From: Photobacterium sp. TLY01
GTDB lineage: Bacteria > Pseudomonadota > Gammaproteobacteria > Enterobacterales > Vibrionaceae
Length of the DNA stretch: 64,000 nucleotides
Assembly (NCBI RefSeq): GCF_021432065.1
Contig: NZ_CP090365.1
Coordinates: 1,240,001-1,304,000, forward strand
Direction of reading: 5' to 3'
A program made the translations under genes and the position numbers. Positions within the stretch are counted from its first letter, which is position 1; every line of letters begins with the position of its first letter. Positions 26,627 to 36,175 of this stretch are shown here, piece after piece. The notes under the pieces are model-generated. The model was given only the letters and a program-made list of their open reading frames with translations, made no database searches and was not told where the DNA came from.

Positions 26627-26638
26627 TATTGCCCCTAA

Positions 26639-26924
26639 CCTGCTGAGTTCCCTGGTGATATAACATTTTATTCAACGACATGGTGTCACATAACTCTGTC
26701 GTGTAACTAATTCAGGAAAAACCTAACTAATCACTTGATTTCATTCAATTAAACACACGTATCATATAAATCCGTCAGTAAGATATACGACACCATGTCG
26801 TGTATCTTACTCAATCGCCTGATGCTACCCAATTGATATTATTTGCTTTTTTGTATTTCATGACTTAACGCAAAAATCAGCGACACATAAGCTAATGAGA
26901 GAAGCGACATCGATCACTTACCGA
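26639..26924. other. AT-rich gap with a 33-bp palindrome; no integrase
   Basis: Where an integron platform (attI and a divergent intI on the plus strand) would be expected there is no gene. The stretch holds GTAAGATATACGACA-CCA-TGTCGTGTATCTTAC at 26778-26810 (15-base arms, one mismatch) and a related ACGACATGGTGTC near 26674. Confidence 0.6.
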
Positions 26925-27240
26925 ACACAAAGAAGTCACAGAACCCAATGCTCGACAAACCCACCCAGCCAGCCAACAAGAACGAACGCGCTTTATGGAT
27001 TCCCGCCTGTCGCGGGAATGACGGTTTGGTAATGTGTATTGATGGTACAAAATCAGGGAAAAATTCAGGAAGAATTTTTAGGTTGTCGGCGCCGGGAGCG
27101 CCTACAACCGTCCCGGCCCACACCAAAGAACAAAAAGGCATTTCTGGGTACTCTTTTTGCCTCAAAAGAGTACCTGGCGCGTATCAACCCATGTCAAATA
27201 AGCCACAGAACCCAATGCGCGACATACCCACCAAGCCACA
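26925..27240 (-). repeat. Hairpin repeat cluster, inverted orientation (partial copy plus one full copy)
   Basis: A fragment of the unit's 5' part (AACCCAATGCTCGACA, about 26925-26975), then a fuller unit from GGATTCCCGCC (26998) through AAAAATTC/GAATTTTT-type stems, GGTTGTCGGCGCC and GGTACTCTTTT-TGCCTC-AAAAGAGTACC to GCGCGACATA-type end. The first hairpin differs from the left cluster but remains paired. Confidence 0.85.
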
Positions 27241-27256
27241 AGTGACACTAGCGATT

Positions 27257-27296
27257 AGCATCAGCATCAGCATCAGCATCAGCATCAGCATCAGCA
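27257..27296. repeat. AGCATC hexanucleotide microsatellite
   Basis: Six exact AGCATC units at 27257-27292 with a partial seventh, between two inverted hairpin repeat copies. Confidence 0.95.
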
Positions 27297-27321
27297 GAAA
27301 TGCTGGCAAGCACCACCTCAG

Positions 27322-27775
27322 GGGAAAAATTCAGGACGAATTTTAGGTTGTCGGCGCCGGGAGCGCCTACAACCGCCCCGGACCACACCAAAGAACAACA
27401 AGGCATTTCTGGGTACTCTTTTTGCCTCAAAAGAGTACCTGGCGCGCATCAACCAATGTCAAATGAGTCACGAAACCCAATGCGCGACATACTCACCCAG
27501 CCACCAAAAACGCACTCGCTGTCTGGATTCCCGCCTGCGCGGGAATGACGGATGGTTACATTTGCAGAATAAAAAGGAATCACTCCCTCAGGGAAAAATT
27601 CAGGACGAATTTTTAGGTTGTCGGCGCCGGGAGCGCCTACAACCGTCCCGAACCACACCAAAGAACAACAAGGCATTTCTGGGTACTCTTTTTGCCTTAA
27701 AAGAGTACCTGCCGCGCATCAACCCATGTCAAATGAACCACAGAACCCAATGCGCGACATACCTCAGCTGCACCA
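27322..27775 (-). repeat. Two further inverted hairpin repeat copies
   Basis: Copies at about 27322-27500 and 27520-27775. Both carry the GGTTGTCGGCGCC stem, the GGTACTCTTTT stem and end in CCCAATGCGCGACATAC. The second begins with GGATTCCCGCCTGCGCGGGAATGA split by a short loop. Frames across them (rich in Pro/Thr/Ala) are repeat artefacts. Confidence 0.88.
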
Positions 27776-27818
27776 GAATCCCCAGCCACAAAAATGACAC
27801 CCGCTGAATGAAATCCCC

Positions 27819-28985
27819 TTAGTCAGAAGACTCCATCAACTTCCTCACCCAATACTTCTCCCGCAACCCTGGCGGATAATCCTCATTCAGGATCAGCTCA
27901 TCATCAATGCCTTCTTCGCCCGACTGCAACAGCATTTTCCGCTTGTTGATTAATAACTGGTCCAGCTTACGGATGGTGGCAATTTTTCGTTCAATCACAT
28001 TATCCAGCACTTTCTCAATATCATTGAGTGCCTGAAAGGCGTGCGCAGTTTCAGACTGTCTGTCTGCCTCTAAATTATTTTTATATGGCGCGGAATACCC
28101 GCGTGACGGATCGGGCTGAATGGGCGGATGATCACCGTCCACATTCGCTGAAGTTTTGCTTCTGGGTGTTTCTCCGGGAAGCTCTTCGCTCATCTCCGCA
28201 ATCACATGTTCGACATTGACGGTATTGATGGCCGTCAGGCCTTCCATGCATGCATAAAGAAAAATCCTGTCGGCAAGAATATTGATTTTTCTCGGTACGC
28301 CTTTGGTGTATCGGGTAATGGCTTCAAAGACGCCGTCGCTCAGGGTTGGGTTTCCCCGCCAGTTCACGCACTGTAAGCGATGCAGCATGTAGCTTTTCAC
28401 CTGATCGGCGGTCAGCGGCTGTAAATGGCAGGAGGCGATGATACGCTGCCGCAGTTGTTCCATTTCAGGCAGGCGGATAATGCCTTTCAGCTCTTCCTGG
28501 CCTAACAGAAAGCTCTGTAATAACGGCTTATCATGGAACTGAAAATTCGACAGCATTCTCAGCTCTTCGACGGTTTCCGGAGGCAGGTTCTGCGCTTCAT
28601 CGACCAGCAACACGGCGCGTCGGCCTTGCTGCCTCAACCCATAGAGATGCTGTTCAAACCGCTTCAGTATATCGGCTTTGCTCATCCCTTCTGTGGGGAC
28701 GTTAAACTTAGCGGCAACCAATTTCACCAGTTCATCTGGCGAAAGCCGGGTGGTGGCAATTTGGACCGCAGTGACAGATTCATCCAGGCTGGACATCAAC
28801 CGATGAACCAGAATGGTTTTCCCTGTGCCTATCGGCCCTGAGACCACAATGAAGCCTTCTTCTAAAGACAGTCCGTATTGCAGATAGGACAACGCTTTCT
28901 CATGGTGCGGACTTGCGAAGAAAAAGCGTGGGTCGGGACTTAACTTGAACGGTTTATCCGTAAATCCAAAATGCGCTTCATACAT
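27819..28985 (-). CDS. XrtA/PEP-CTERM system-associated ATPase
   Basis: A 388-residue AAA/ExeA-like ATPase (TIGR03015 type). It begins with the family-typical FGFTDKPFKLSPDPRFFFASPHHEKAL, has Walker A GPIGTGKT near 46 and Walker B LLVDEAQNLPPET near 122, and sensor RQRI near 176. The C-terminal 130 residues are variable and charged. It is the last gene of the minus-strand exopolysaccharide operon, two bases after the outer-membrane protein gene. It is thought to power or regulate secretion or assembly of the exopolysaccharide/PEP-CTERM system. Confidence 0.9.
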   Translation of the reverse strand: MYEAHFGFTDKPFKLSPDPRFFFASPHHEKALSYLQYGLSLEEGFIVVSGPIGTGKTILVHRLMSSLDESVTAVQIATTRLSPDELVKLVAAKFNVPTEGMSKADILKRFEQHLYGLRQQGRRAVLLVDEAQNLPPETVEELRMLSNFQFHDKPLLQSFLLGQEELKGIIRLPEMEQLRQRIIASCHLQPLTADQVKSYMLHRLQCVNWRGNPTLSDGVFEAITRYTKGVPRKINILADRIFLYACMEGLTAINTVNVEHVIAEMSEELPGETPRSKTSANVDGDHPPIQPDPSRGYSAPYKNNLEADRQSETAHAFQALNDIEKVLDNVIERKIATIRKLDQLLINKRKMLLQSGEEGIDDELILNEDYPPGLREKYWVRKLMESSD

Positions 28986-28987
28986 AA

Positions 28988-30454
28988 CTAAAACTCCACC
29001 CTTACATCGATGAAAATCCGGGTTTCATCGTAATCATTTACCGAGTCCGACGATGAACGCGTGTAATATTCCACCCCGGTCTGAGTGAACAGCTCAGGCC
29101 GGAAAAAATAGGTAGTGTCCAGACTGAACGTATGATAATCATCACTTTCATCACCGGTTGAAAGATACGTAAAGTCATAACGTTCGTAGGCATAGCCAAT
29201 ATGGCCGGACAACACACGAGACAACTGATGATTCACATCCAGTTCAATACCCCGGGAGTTGTCGTCTGTCAGATCAGACAACGACTCCAAGGTTTCCCTG
29301 TCTATCTGGTAGAGAGAGAAACTGTATAACGTGCGACGAAGTGTCAGTTCAGACAACCAGCGCGCCTCTTTTCTCAGATAGATTTCATCAATGCGCCCGC
29401 CATCAACAAATCTGTCCCTTTCATAGCTGTCCGGCGATTCCGTGTAAGTCAGGGTATTGGTCCAGCGCCGAGTGCGGTTTCGGATTTCAGCGGCATAGCT
29501 GTCCCCTTTAATTCGCTTGTCGTATTCGAAATAAAGGCGCGTTTTATCTGTCGGATTTAAGTTGATTGCACCGGCCCAGAAATCACTGTTCACATCGTCT
29601 TCTGAGAAGTTGTAACTCACTTCACCGTAGGAATAACGGTCGATAAAATAGCGGACACCGCCGCCCCAGTTGAAAATTTCATTCTCGGAGGAATCCGTTA
29701 CACCGTCGTAATTCTCATAATTCAGTCGCAAAAAGGGCGAAAATCCGCTGATGGTCTGCAAGCCGATGATTTCATTCAGCCGGGTGAATTCAGTGGCAAT
29801 ACCATCATCACGGCCTTTCCGGTAGTCATAAAATGCCCCCAAACGCCAGAATGTATCCCGTACCGAACGGCCATTGGCGTATACAATATTTCCGCCCCAG
29901 CCCGTGTAGTTACCGATGTCATCTTCGTTATTAATCACATTGGTATAGATTCTGGAACGTAAATCCATGGTGCTCAACGGGTTGGTCTGATAGCTCAGGC
30001 CCACTTCGGCTTCATTGCTCTGTATCGTGTCCCCGCTGATCACATCGGCATTTGCATCGGTTGCAATGTCGCTGGCGATGTTATCGATAGACGCGCTGGC
30101 ATCCACCTGAAACCCACTACGCCCCAGACCTTTGTAGGCAATAAAATCTAAATCCTGATACAGTTCATCGCTTTGTTCGCCCTCGGTGTAATACAGATAC
30201 CCCAGCGCGTAATCCAGGCTGATTAATCCCCGATTCCCTTCGATGGTGCCTTCGATGCCAGCTTCCAGCTCAGTAATAAAACTGCTTTGCGGGTTGCTGG
30301 CGGTTCTGTCTACGTTGTCGGTAAAAGTGAATTCTGTTGCTGCGTATGGCGTTAACTTCACATCCGCCGCCTGACTGGGTTGCCCTAACAGTGAAAGGCT
30401 TCCCAGCAAATATAAACTAGGATTGATCCTCTGTAGCGCCATACTCATGTCCAT
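28988..30454 (-). CDS. PEP-CTERM system-associated outer-membrane beta-barrel protein (TIGR03016 type)
   Basis: About 488 residues with a signal peptide (LYLLGSLSLLGQPSQA) and a long series of alternating amphipathic strands such as LTPYAATEFTFTDNVDRT, RLYFEYDKRIKG and a final ETRIFIDVRVEF ending in Phe, typical of an outer-membrane barrel. TIGR03016-like proteins sit next to the XrtA ATPase and are likely part of the export path. Several in-frame ATGs exist (30475, 30454, 30448, 30442), all overlapping the kinase gene; I chose 30454 arbitrarily among them. Confidence 0.85.
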   Translation of the reverse strand: MDMSMALQRINPSLYLLGSLSLLGQPSQAADVKLTPYAATEFTFTDNVDRTASNPQSSFITELEAGIEGTIEGNRGLISLDYALGYLYYTEGEQSDELYQDLDFIAYKGLGRSGFQVDASASIDNIASDIATDANADVISGDTIQSNEAEVGLSYQTNPLSTMDLRSRIYTNVINNEDDIGNYTGWGGNIVYANGRSVRDTFWRLGAFYDYRKGRDDGIATEFTRLNEIIGLQTISGFSPFLRLNYENYDGVTDSSENEIFNWGGGVRYFIDRYSYGEVSYNFSEDDVNSDFWAGAINLNPTDKTRLYFEYDKRIKGDSYAAEIRNRTRRWTNTLTYTESPDSYERDRFVDGGRIDEIYLRKEARWLSELTLRRTLYSFSLYQIDRETLESLSDLTDDNSRGIELDVNHQLSRVLSGHIGYAYERYDFTYLSTGDESDDYHTFSLDTTYFFRPELFTQTGVEYYTRSSSDSVNDYDETRIFIDVRVEF

Positions 30455-31418
30455 GTCTGTATTGACCAAATACATTGCGCACGGCTTTGTTCATCACAAA
30501 CCCGATTGCCATATCCTTATTCAGTTGAGACACCGCGACTTCTACATCGTCCAACCTTGATCTGTCCTGCTCCACCACAACCAGTGCCTGTCCCAGCAAC
30601 TTGGACAAGGTCATGGTTTCCACAATGCCCAGTAATGGCGGGCAATCAAAAATCACCATCCGATCCGGATACCGGTGCGCCAGTTCATTCATCAGTTTTT
30701 CCATCTTATTACTGGCCAGCAACTCATTGCTCAGATGGTGCGGTTTACCGGCCGGAATCAGACGCAGATTCGGGATAGACGTCGGATAAATGATTTCCGA
30801 CAGGTTCGTGACGTTCCCCTGCAAAAAATCGATTAACCCGGCCTGCGCCTGTATGCCCAGCATGTCACTCACCCCGGGTTTCAGCACATTGGCATCCACC
30901 AGTAATACAGTTTTGTCTTTTTCAGATGCCATGCTGAGCGCCAGATTAACCGCCGTAAAGGTTTTGCCTTCCCGCGGTGATGCGCTGGTCACCATCAATA
31001 AATTGGCTCTTTGCTGAAACTGAGCCCCACTGCCGAATGCGGTATGAAATATTTTTTGTTTTATGGCTCTGAACTCATTGGTGATCGCCGCATTAACCTG
31101 CTTGTCTGTATGCGAAACCATGCCCAAATCCCGAAGCCGCTCGCTATCGATTGCGATGGTTTCCGGCCGTCGCCAGGCTTGCGGAAATCCGTCTGACATC
31201 ACGGGCTGATGAACCGGTTGATACAGGGCGTCCGGTGCCACTTTCTGACCCAGACTCTGAACCTTAGCTGAGTCGGTTTCATGGACGAGATCCTGAATCA
31301 GTGACTGACCAGACAGCAACTCTGCGCTCTCAGCCATGTCGTTTTCTGATGGTGTTTTTGCCGTTTTCTGATTCCGATCAGCCGACTTTTTCTCCATCGC
31401 TTTCTGAATAATACTCAT
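30417..31418 (-). CDS. XrtA-associated tyrosine autokinase
   Basis: A 333-residue BY-kinase (TIGR03018 type). It starts MSIIQKAMEKK, has the variable linker, then the nucleotide-binding core: TSASPREGKTFTAVNLALSMA (Walker A, near 165), VLLVDANVLKPGVS (A'), and VIFDCPPLLG (B). The C-terminus is short with YRHGHEYG tyrosines as phosphoacceptors. The start ATG overlaps the stop of the chain-length gene (ATGA), so the two proteins work as the split pair that controls chain length and export. Confidence 0.9.
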   Translation of the reverse strand: MSIIQKAMEKKSADRNQKTAKTPSENDMAESAELLSGQSLIQDLVHETDSAKVQSLGQKVAPDALYQPVHQPVMSDGFPQAWRRPETIAIDSERLRDLGMVSHTDKQVNAAITNEFRAIKQKIFHTAFGSGAQFQQRANLLMVTSASPREGKTFTAVNLALSMASEKDKTVLLVDANVLKPGVSDMLGIQAQAGLIDFLQGNVTNLSEIIYPTSIPNLRLIPAGKPHHLSNELLASNKMEKLMNELAHRYPDRMVIFDCPPLLGIVETMTLSKLLGQALVVVEQDRSRLDDVEVAVSQLNKDMAIGFVMNKAVRNVFGQYRHGHEYGATEDQS

Positions 31419-32971
31419 ATCCAACCCATCTCCTGCATGATCAGCGTATGAATTGAAGTCACGACATTCAACGCCATGAAACCCAGGAAACACACAACCA
31501 GCGCTGCACTCACCCAGACAAAACGCCATTTTTCTTTCCGTGCCACAGCGGCAAGGCCAGACTGCTCTGTCGGTGAAATACCGCCCAGTACGGGTAAGCC
31601 TGTCAGCTGATACAATTGGTTAGCAGAGCTGGCAACCGGGTAGAGCTGGCTGGTCAGGAAAGCAAGGCCTACCCCTACTCCCAGGCCCGCAATCAAAACC
31701 AGGGCTAAGAACAAGGGACGGATTGGCCCGGATGGCTTCAGCGGTGCTCGCGGCGGATCGACAACCCTGAAGGTGATGTCATCCGACGCCGCGCCCACTT
31801 TCTGGGATATCAGTGCGGATTCGCGCCGGGATAACAGTTCTTCATATTTATTTTTGGTAATGTCGTAACTGCGGGTCAGCCCTGTCAGCTGCGCTTCGAC
31901 ATCTGGCATACGAACCAGTTTATCCTGCAGGAACAGCGCTTTCTCTGTTTGCGCCTTTTCGCGAACCTGCAGCGAGGCCACTTCGTTCTCCAGCTGGCTG
32001 ATCAGCAATTTCAGGTTCTGAAAAAATTCAGTGCTTCTGAAATCACTGTTGCCATCATCGGTGGACAAGGCCAGCCATTCGCGTTTTTGCCCTTCCAGCT
32101 CTGCGATCTGACGCTTGGTTTCTTTCACATCCGGATGCTTGTCTGTAAAGCGGAATAACAGACTGTCCAGCCGGACCTGAAGCGCATCCAGCCTGTCATC
32201 ATATTCGGTACGCTGTGCCCCCTGATTTTTGGCAGCCAGTGCCATTTCCTCATTCAGCTTGCGCTTGGCCGTTTCCAGTTGCGTCTGACGTTCCTGCAAT
32301 TCAAGCTGGGTGTCTTCGATGTCGCCGTTCACGGCATCTAACTGACCTCTGAAGCCCATTTCGGAGCTGGGTAAGTAACCGGCATGTTCCCGCTTGAATT
32401 CAGCCAGCTTTAACTCGGCATCCGCCAGCCGTTTCTCATAATCAGTTAACTGGCGCGCAATGAACTCACTGGCTTTATCCGTATCCTGCCGGTTTTTCCC
32501 CAGGGTATTTTCAACAAACACATCCAGGGCCGATTGCACGACGTTTTTGACATAAACCGGATCGGTTCCGCTGTAGCTGATACTGAACAGGTTTTCCCTG
32601 CCCGCGGACTTGATCTCTATGTTTTCTTTTAATTCGGCAAGAATATCTTCATATTCCTCGTTGGTGGTGGCTTTTAAATCGGCATCGGTATAGCGGGCAA
32701 TGGTTTCCAGGTTCTGCCGGCTCAGCAAGGTTTGCACCATCAGGCTCAATTCCTGATTCGAATCATTCGGTATCGCCAGGCCTTTCAGCAAAGGTTGCAA
32801 GATCGAGCGGGTATCGGCATACACTCTGGCTTCAACTGTGTATTGGTTTGGCCACAAGGTCACCACAGCCCATCCAAGGGGACAGATGACCCAACTGGCG
32901 ATGATGATCCATTTGCGGCGTAGCCACACACTGTGCAGATACTCAATCAGGTTCTGAAATTGTTCCTGCAT
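31415..32971 (-). CDS. XrtA system polysaccharide chain-length determinant
   Basis: A 518-residue Wzz-type inner-membrane protein (TIGR03007 type). There is an N-terminal membrane helix (KWIIIASWVICPLGWAVVTLW, about 19-40), a long periplasmic coiled-coil region with LxxAELKLAEFKREH, a PxxP segment before the second helix (PRAPLKPSGPIRPLFLALVLIAGLGVGVGLAFL, about 410-445) and an extra C-terminal helix near 495. Ribosome-binding site GGAGGT before ATG 32971 is near-perfect. Confidence 0.9.
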   Translation of the reverse strand: MQEQFQNLIEYLHSVWLRRKWIIIASWVICPLGWAVVTLWPNQYTVEARVYADTRSILQPLLKGLAIPNDSNQELSLMVQTLLSRQNLETIARYTDADLKATTNEEYEDILAELKENIEIKSAGRENLFSISYSGTDPVYVKNVVQSALDVFVENTLGKNRQDTDKASEFIARQLTDYEKRLADAELKLAEFKREHAGYLPSSEMGFRGQLDAVNGDIEDTQLELQERQTQLETAKRKLNEEMALAAKNQGAQRTEYDDRLDALQVRLDSLLFRFTDKHPDVKETKRQIAELEGQKREWLALSTDDGNSDFRSTEFFQNLKLLISQLENEVASLQVREKAQTEKALFLQDKLVRMPDVEAQLTGLTRSYDITKNKYEELLSRRESALISQKVGAASDDITFRVVDPPRAPLKPSGPIRPLFLALVLIAGLGVGVGLAFLTSQLYPVASSANQLYQLTGLPVLGGISPTEQSGLAAVARKEKWRFVWVSAALVVCFLGFMALNVVTSIHTLIMQEMGWI

Positions 32972-32982
32972 GTAACCTCCAG

Positions 32983-33639
32983 TTAGAACCAGGCTTCCGG
33001 AATAATAATGATGTCACCCGGCAGTATGTCGACGTTATCCCCAATCTCGCCGTCACGCAGCAAGTTCCCCAGATTCAGCCCGTAGGCCCTTTGCTGACCA
33101 TTCACCACGCGGATCAAACGTGCGTCATTGCCGTCTGCGAAGTCTGTTAATCCGCCAACAGCCACCATCACATCCAGTAGCGTCATGTTTTCCCGATAGT
33201 TAATCGCCATGGGGCGCTGGGCTTCCCCAATCACGCGCACCTGTTCACTGTAAGGCCCGACAAACCCTTGCACGATCACGCTGACGATCGGATCCCTGAC
33301 ATATTCCGCCAAACGGGCTTCAATGCTACCTGCCAGTTCTGTGGGTGTACGCCCGGACGCCGGAATGTCATCCACCAGAGATGTGGTTAACATGCCGTCA
33401 GGACGAACCGTGTAGGCACCGGATATCTCCGGATTCCCCCAGACAAAAATATTGAGGGTATCGCCGGGGCCAATCAGGTATTTGTATTGATTGATGTTTT
33501 TTGTCAAAGAAGGCTGAGGCGTAGCCTTAGGTAAAGAGGGCAACGAATTTGACGTACAGCCAGTCACTAGCACCATCGCGGCAGCCGTCAAACAGGTTAA
33601 CTTCAATCGGTGACCACTTCTTGTCATATCAGCATCCAT
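32983..33639 (-). CDS. XrtA/PEP-CTERM exopolysaccharide export lipoprotein (Wza-like)
   Basis: A 218-residue outer-membrane lipoprotein of the polysaccharide export family. Lipobox LVTGC near residue 24-28; Poly_export/SLBB signature YLIGPGDTLNIFVWGNPEISGAYTVRPDGMLTTSLVDDIPASGRTPTEL, then SVIVQGFVGPYSEQVRVIGEAQRPMAI and a final GDIIIIPEAWF. It forms the export channel. ATG 33639 or 33627 are both possible starts; GGATGG precedes the first. It leads the minus-strand operon, divergent from the glycosyltransferase operon. Confidence 0.9.
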   Translation of the reverse strand: MDADMTRSGHRLKLTCLTAAAMVLVTGCTSNSLPSLPKATPQPSLTKNINQYKYLIGPGDTLNIFVWGNPEISGAYTVRPDGMLTTSLVDDIPASGRTPTELAGSIEARLAEYVRDPIVSVIVQGFVGPYSEQVRVIGEAQRPMAINYRENMTLLDVMVAVGGLTDFADGNDARLIRVVNGQQRAYGLNLGNLLRDGEIGDNVDILPGDIIIIPEAWF

Positions 33640-33837
33640 CCTGCGTATAAGTCCGTGTCTCACATACCTTTTCCAAGGTTCAGAAGCGTCCAACTAAGTT
33701 GCAATTACAGCAGGCAAAAACGTCATTGAACTAATTTAACTATATATGATTTTTTTATTTTGCAGATTTTTTATGCTTGTCGATACTCAATACAGGAAGG
33801 GGCATTTTATTTATTTACACCTGGGACAAGGGTGATT

Positions 33838-35238
33838 ATGACTTACTCAAGATTTCACGACTTAAATTTAAGCAACGCCGTGCTTATTTTTGCAGATATA
33901 TTAATGCTTTCTGCTACTTTTGCAGGGACACAACTATTTCTTTTTTATTTCAATCCGGCCTATTTACAGCATACCGACATTCTAATAAATGTCCTGAATC
34001 TCATTTATTATACACTTCCAATACAATTAGCTCTGCTAGCTGTCGGGCTTTACAATGAAAAACTCCGGGAGTCACACAGTGGCATCACAGTCAGAATATT
34101 GGTTGCCATAAGTTTGGCGTATATGCTGTCCACCAGCCTGTACCTGATCACGCCCCTGCCTTTTCCTGCCGGTTTTATCCGTGAATGGATGTATGGCAGC
34201 GCACTGGTCGGTTTAATGATCGTTCGTTTTATCGCAATCCGATCCCGCTATCAGATGCTGGGCAGACTGAAAGTACTCATTCTGGGCGCAGGCGAACGGG
34301 CCAGTCTGATCAATCGTTGCATGAGACGGCAATCTGACCGGGTTCATGTTGAGCTGACCGGGTATGTCCCCATGCCCGGTGATCACCGTGAAAATTCTAA
34401 TGTCAGCCCGGTGCTTGACATTTCAGGCTCGCTGGAAGCCTTTGTACAATCCAACCAGATTAAAGAAATCATCATTGCTGCGGATGAGCGCCGCGGGAAC
34501 CTGCCCACCGACAGTCTTTTCCAGTGTAAAATGAATGGCGTTCAAGTGATTGATATTATTGATTTCATTGAACGGGAAACCGGACAAGTTGCTGTCAGCC
34601 ATATCCATCCCTCCTGGGTGATCTTCAACCCGCATGCGACCAGCAACAAAGTGGGACGCTGTTTATACTGGCTGTTTAACTGCACCATTGCCATGTTGCT
34701 GTTACTAATCACCTGGCCGATACTGATCGCCATCATTGTGATGATCAAATGGGAAGACGGGTTCCGCGCGCCGGTGCTTTACTCCCAGGTCCGGGTCGGG
34801 CTTAAAGGAAAACACTTCTCTATCTATAAGTTTCGCAGCATGAAAACTGACGCCGAGTCGCAGGGTGAACAAATGGCAAGCCGCCGCGATCCCCGCATCA
34901 CGCGCGTTGGCCATGTCATCAGAAAATACCGCCTTGATGAACTTCCCCAGTTACTCAACATTGTGAAAGGGGATATGAACTTTGTTGGTCCACGTCCGGA
35001 ACGCCCGAGTTTTTCCAGCCAATTTGAACAGCAGATTCCCTATTATAATCACCGCTTATATGTAAAACCCGGTTTAACGGGCTGGGCCCAGTTAAAATAC
35101 CCATACGGTGATAACCTTGAAGATACCATTGAAAAGCTCAAGTTCGATCTCTATTACATCAAACATAAAAGCGTAATACTCGATATATTAATACTGATCA
35201 GAACCTCTGAAATTGTCTTGTTTGGTAAGGGGCGATGA
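33838..35238 (+). CDS. Initiating undecaprenyl-phosphate sugar transferase, XrtA system (TIGR03013 type)
   Basis: A 466-residue polyprenyl-phosphate sugar-1-phosphate transferase: four N-terminal membrane helices (about 17-150), a nucleotide-binding-like middle domain (VLILGAGERASLINRC near 145), a fifth helix (AMLLLLITWPILIAIIVMI) and the C-terminal catalytic domain KGKHFSIYKFRSMKTDAESQG...RLDELPQLLNIVKGDMNFVGPRPERP. It loads the first sugar on the lipid carrier. ATG 33838 has AAGGGTGA upstream; an upstream in-frame start (33760) has no support. Confidence 0.9.
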   Translation: MTYSRFHDLNLSNAVLIFADILMLSATFAGTQLFLFYFNPAYLQHTDILINVLNLIYYTLPIQLALLAVGLYNEKLRESHSGITVRILVAISLAYMLSTSLYLITPLPFPAGFIREWMYGSALVGLMIVRFIAIRSRYQMLGRLKVLILGAGERASLINRCMRRQSDRVHVELTGYVPMPGDHRENSNVSPVLDISGSLEAFVQSNQIKEIIIAADERRGNLPTDSLFQCKMNGVQVIDIIDFIERETGQVAVSHIHPSWVIFNPHATSNKVGRCLYWLFNCTIAMLLLLITWPILIAIIVMIKWEDGFRAPVLYSQVRVGLKGKHFSIYKFRSMKTDAESQGEQMASRRDPRITRVGHVIRKYRLDELPQLLNIVKGDMNFVGPRPERPSFSSQFEQQIPYYNHRLYVKPGLTGWAQLKYPYGDNLEDTIEKLKFDLYYIKHKSVILDILILIRTSEIVLFGKGR

Positions 35239-35239
35239 C

Positions 35240-36175
35240 ATGAAAAAAATGAATTCTCTGATGCTTACGCCACCAGTTAATGCAATGACGGTTGATGTTG
35301 AAGATTATTTTCATGTCTCTGCCTTTTCATCCATTATTCAGCAAGCACAATGGGGGAAATCCTACCCTTTGCGCGTAGATTACAGCACCCGGAAAATAAT
35401 GGATATTTTCGCTGAACATGATGTGAAAGCGACTTTTTTCATACTCGGCTGGGTGGCTGACGCTTGCCCTTCCCTGATAAAAGCCATTGCAGATCAAGGT
35501 CATGAACTGGCATGCCATGGCTATCATCATGTCAAAGCAAACCAGCAAACGGAGAAGGAATTTTTTCAGGATGTCAGCCGCAGTAAGTTTTTGATCGAAG
35601 ATCTTTCGGGAAAATATGTCAACGGTTACCGGGCACCCAGCTTTTCAATTGATGACACAAATCTGTGGGCATTCGATATTCTTCATCGCCTGGGTTTTAC
35701 GTTCAGCAGCAGCACCTATCCTGTCAGGCACGATCATTACGGGAATCCGGACTGGCCACGCTTTATTCATCAAAGAAATGAGGGTTTGGTTGAAATTCCC
35801 ATTCCAACCTATCAGGCATTCGGAACCAATTTTCCGATCGGTGGCGGTGGTTATTTCCGGCTCTATCCTTATGCGCTCAGCAAACACCTGATCCAGCGTT
35901 TTATGAAGCAATACCAGCAGCCGTTCTGCTTTTATTTTCACCCCTGGGAAATTGATCCGCAGCAACCCAGAATCACTGAGGCACCGTTCAAATCGCGCTT
36001 TCGCCATTACCTCAACCTAGAACAAATGACAGCACGACTTCACCATTTGCTGCAGGATTTTCAGTGGAGCACTGTCAGCCAGGCCTATCAACTGAATGGA
36101 CATGACGATGAAACAGGAATTGACGATCCGCAAGCTGAACCGGAACGACTGCACAGCCTGGGACCAGTACGTTGA
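35240..36175 (+). CDS. XrtA system polysaccharide deacetylase
   Basis: A 311-residue NodB-type deacetylase (TIGR03006 type): AMTVDVEDYFHVSAF near the N-terminus (catalytic Asp pair in DVED), HDVKATFFILGWVAD, GHELACHGYHHVKANQQT (metal-binding H-x-x-x-H) near 95, GYRAPSFSI near 133, and HPWEID near 235. It removes acetyl groups from the polysaccharide. The start overlaps the end of the preceding gene closely; AAGGGGCGA is the ribosome-binding site. Its 3' end overlaps the FemAB-like gene by 80 bases. Confidence 0.9.
   Translation: MKKMNSLMLTPPVNAMTVDVEDYFHVSAFSSIIQQAQWGKSYPLRVDYSTRKIMDIFAEHDVKATFFILGWVADACPSLIKAIADQGHELACHGYHHVKANQQTEKEFFQDVSRSKFLIEDLSGKYVNGYRAPSFSIDDTNLWAFDILHRLGFTFSSSTYPVRHDHYGNPDWPRFIHQRNEGLVEIPIPTYQAFGTNFPIGGGGYFRLYPYALSKHLIQRFMKQYQQPFCFYFHPWEIDPQQPRITEAPFKSRFRHYLNLEQMTARLHHLLQDFQWSTVSQAYQLNGHDDETGIDDPQAEPERLHSLGPVR

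Noticed and set aside
26914-27807. Open frames across the right repeat cluster, one with an alternating Ile-Ser tract
   Set aside because: The tract is the AGCATC microsatellite read in frame; the rest is repeat sequence.
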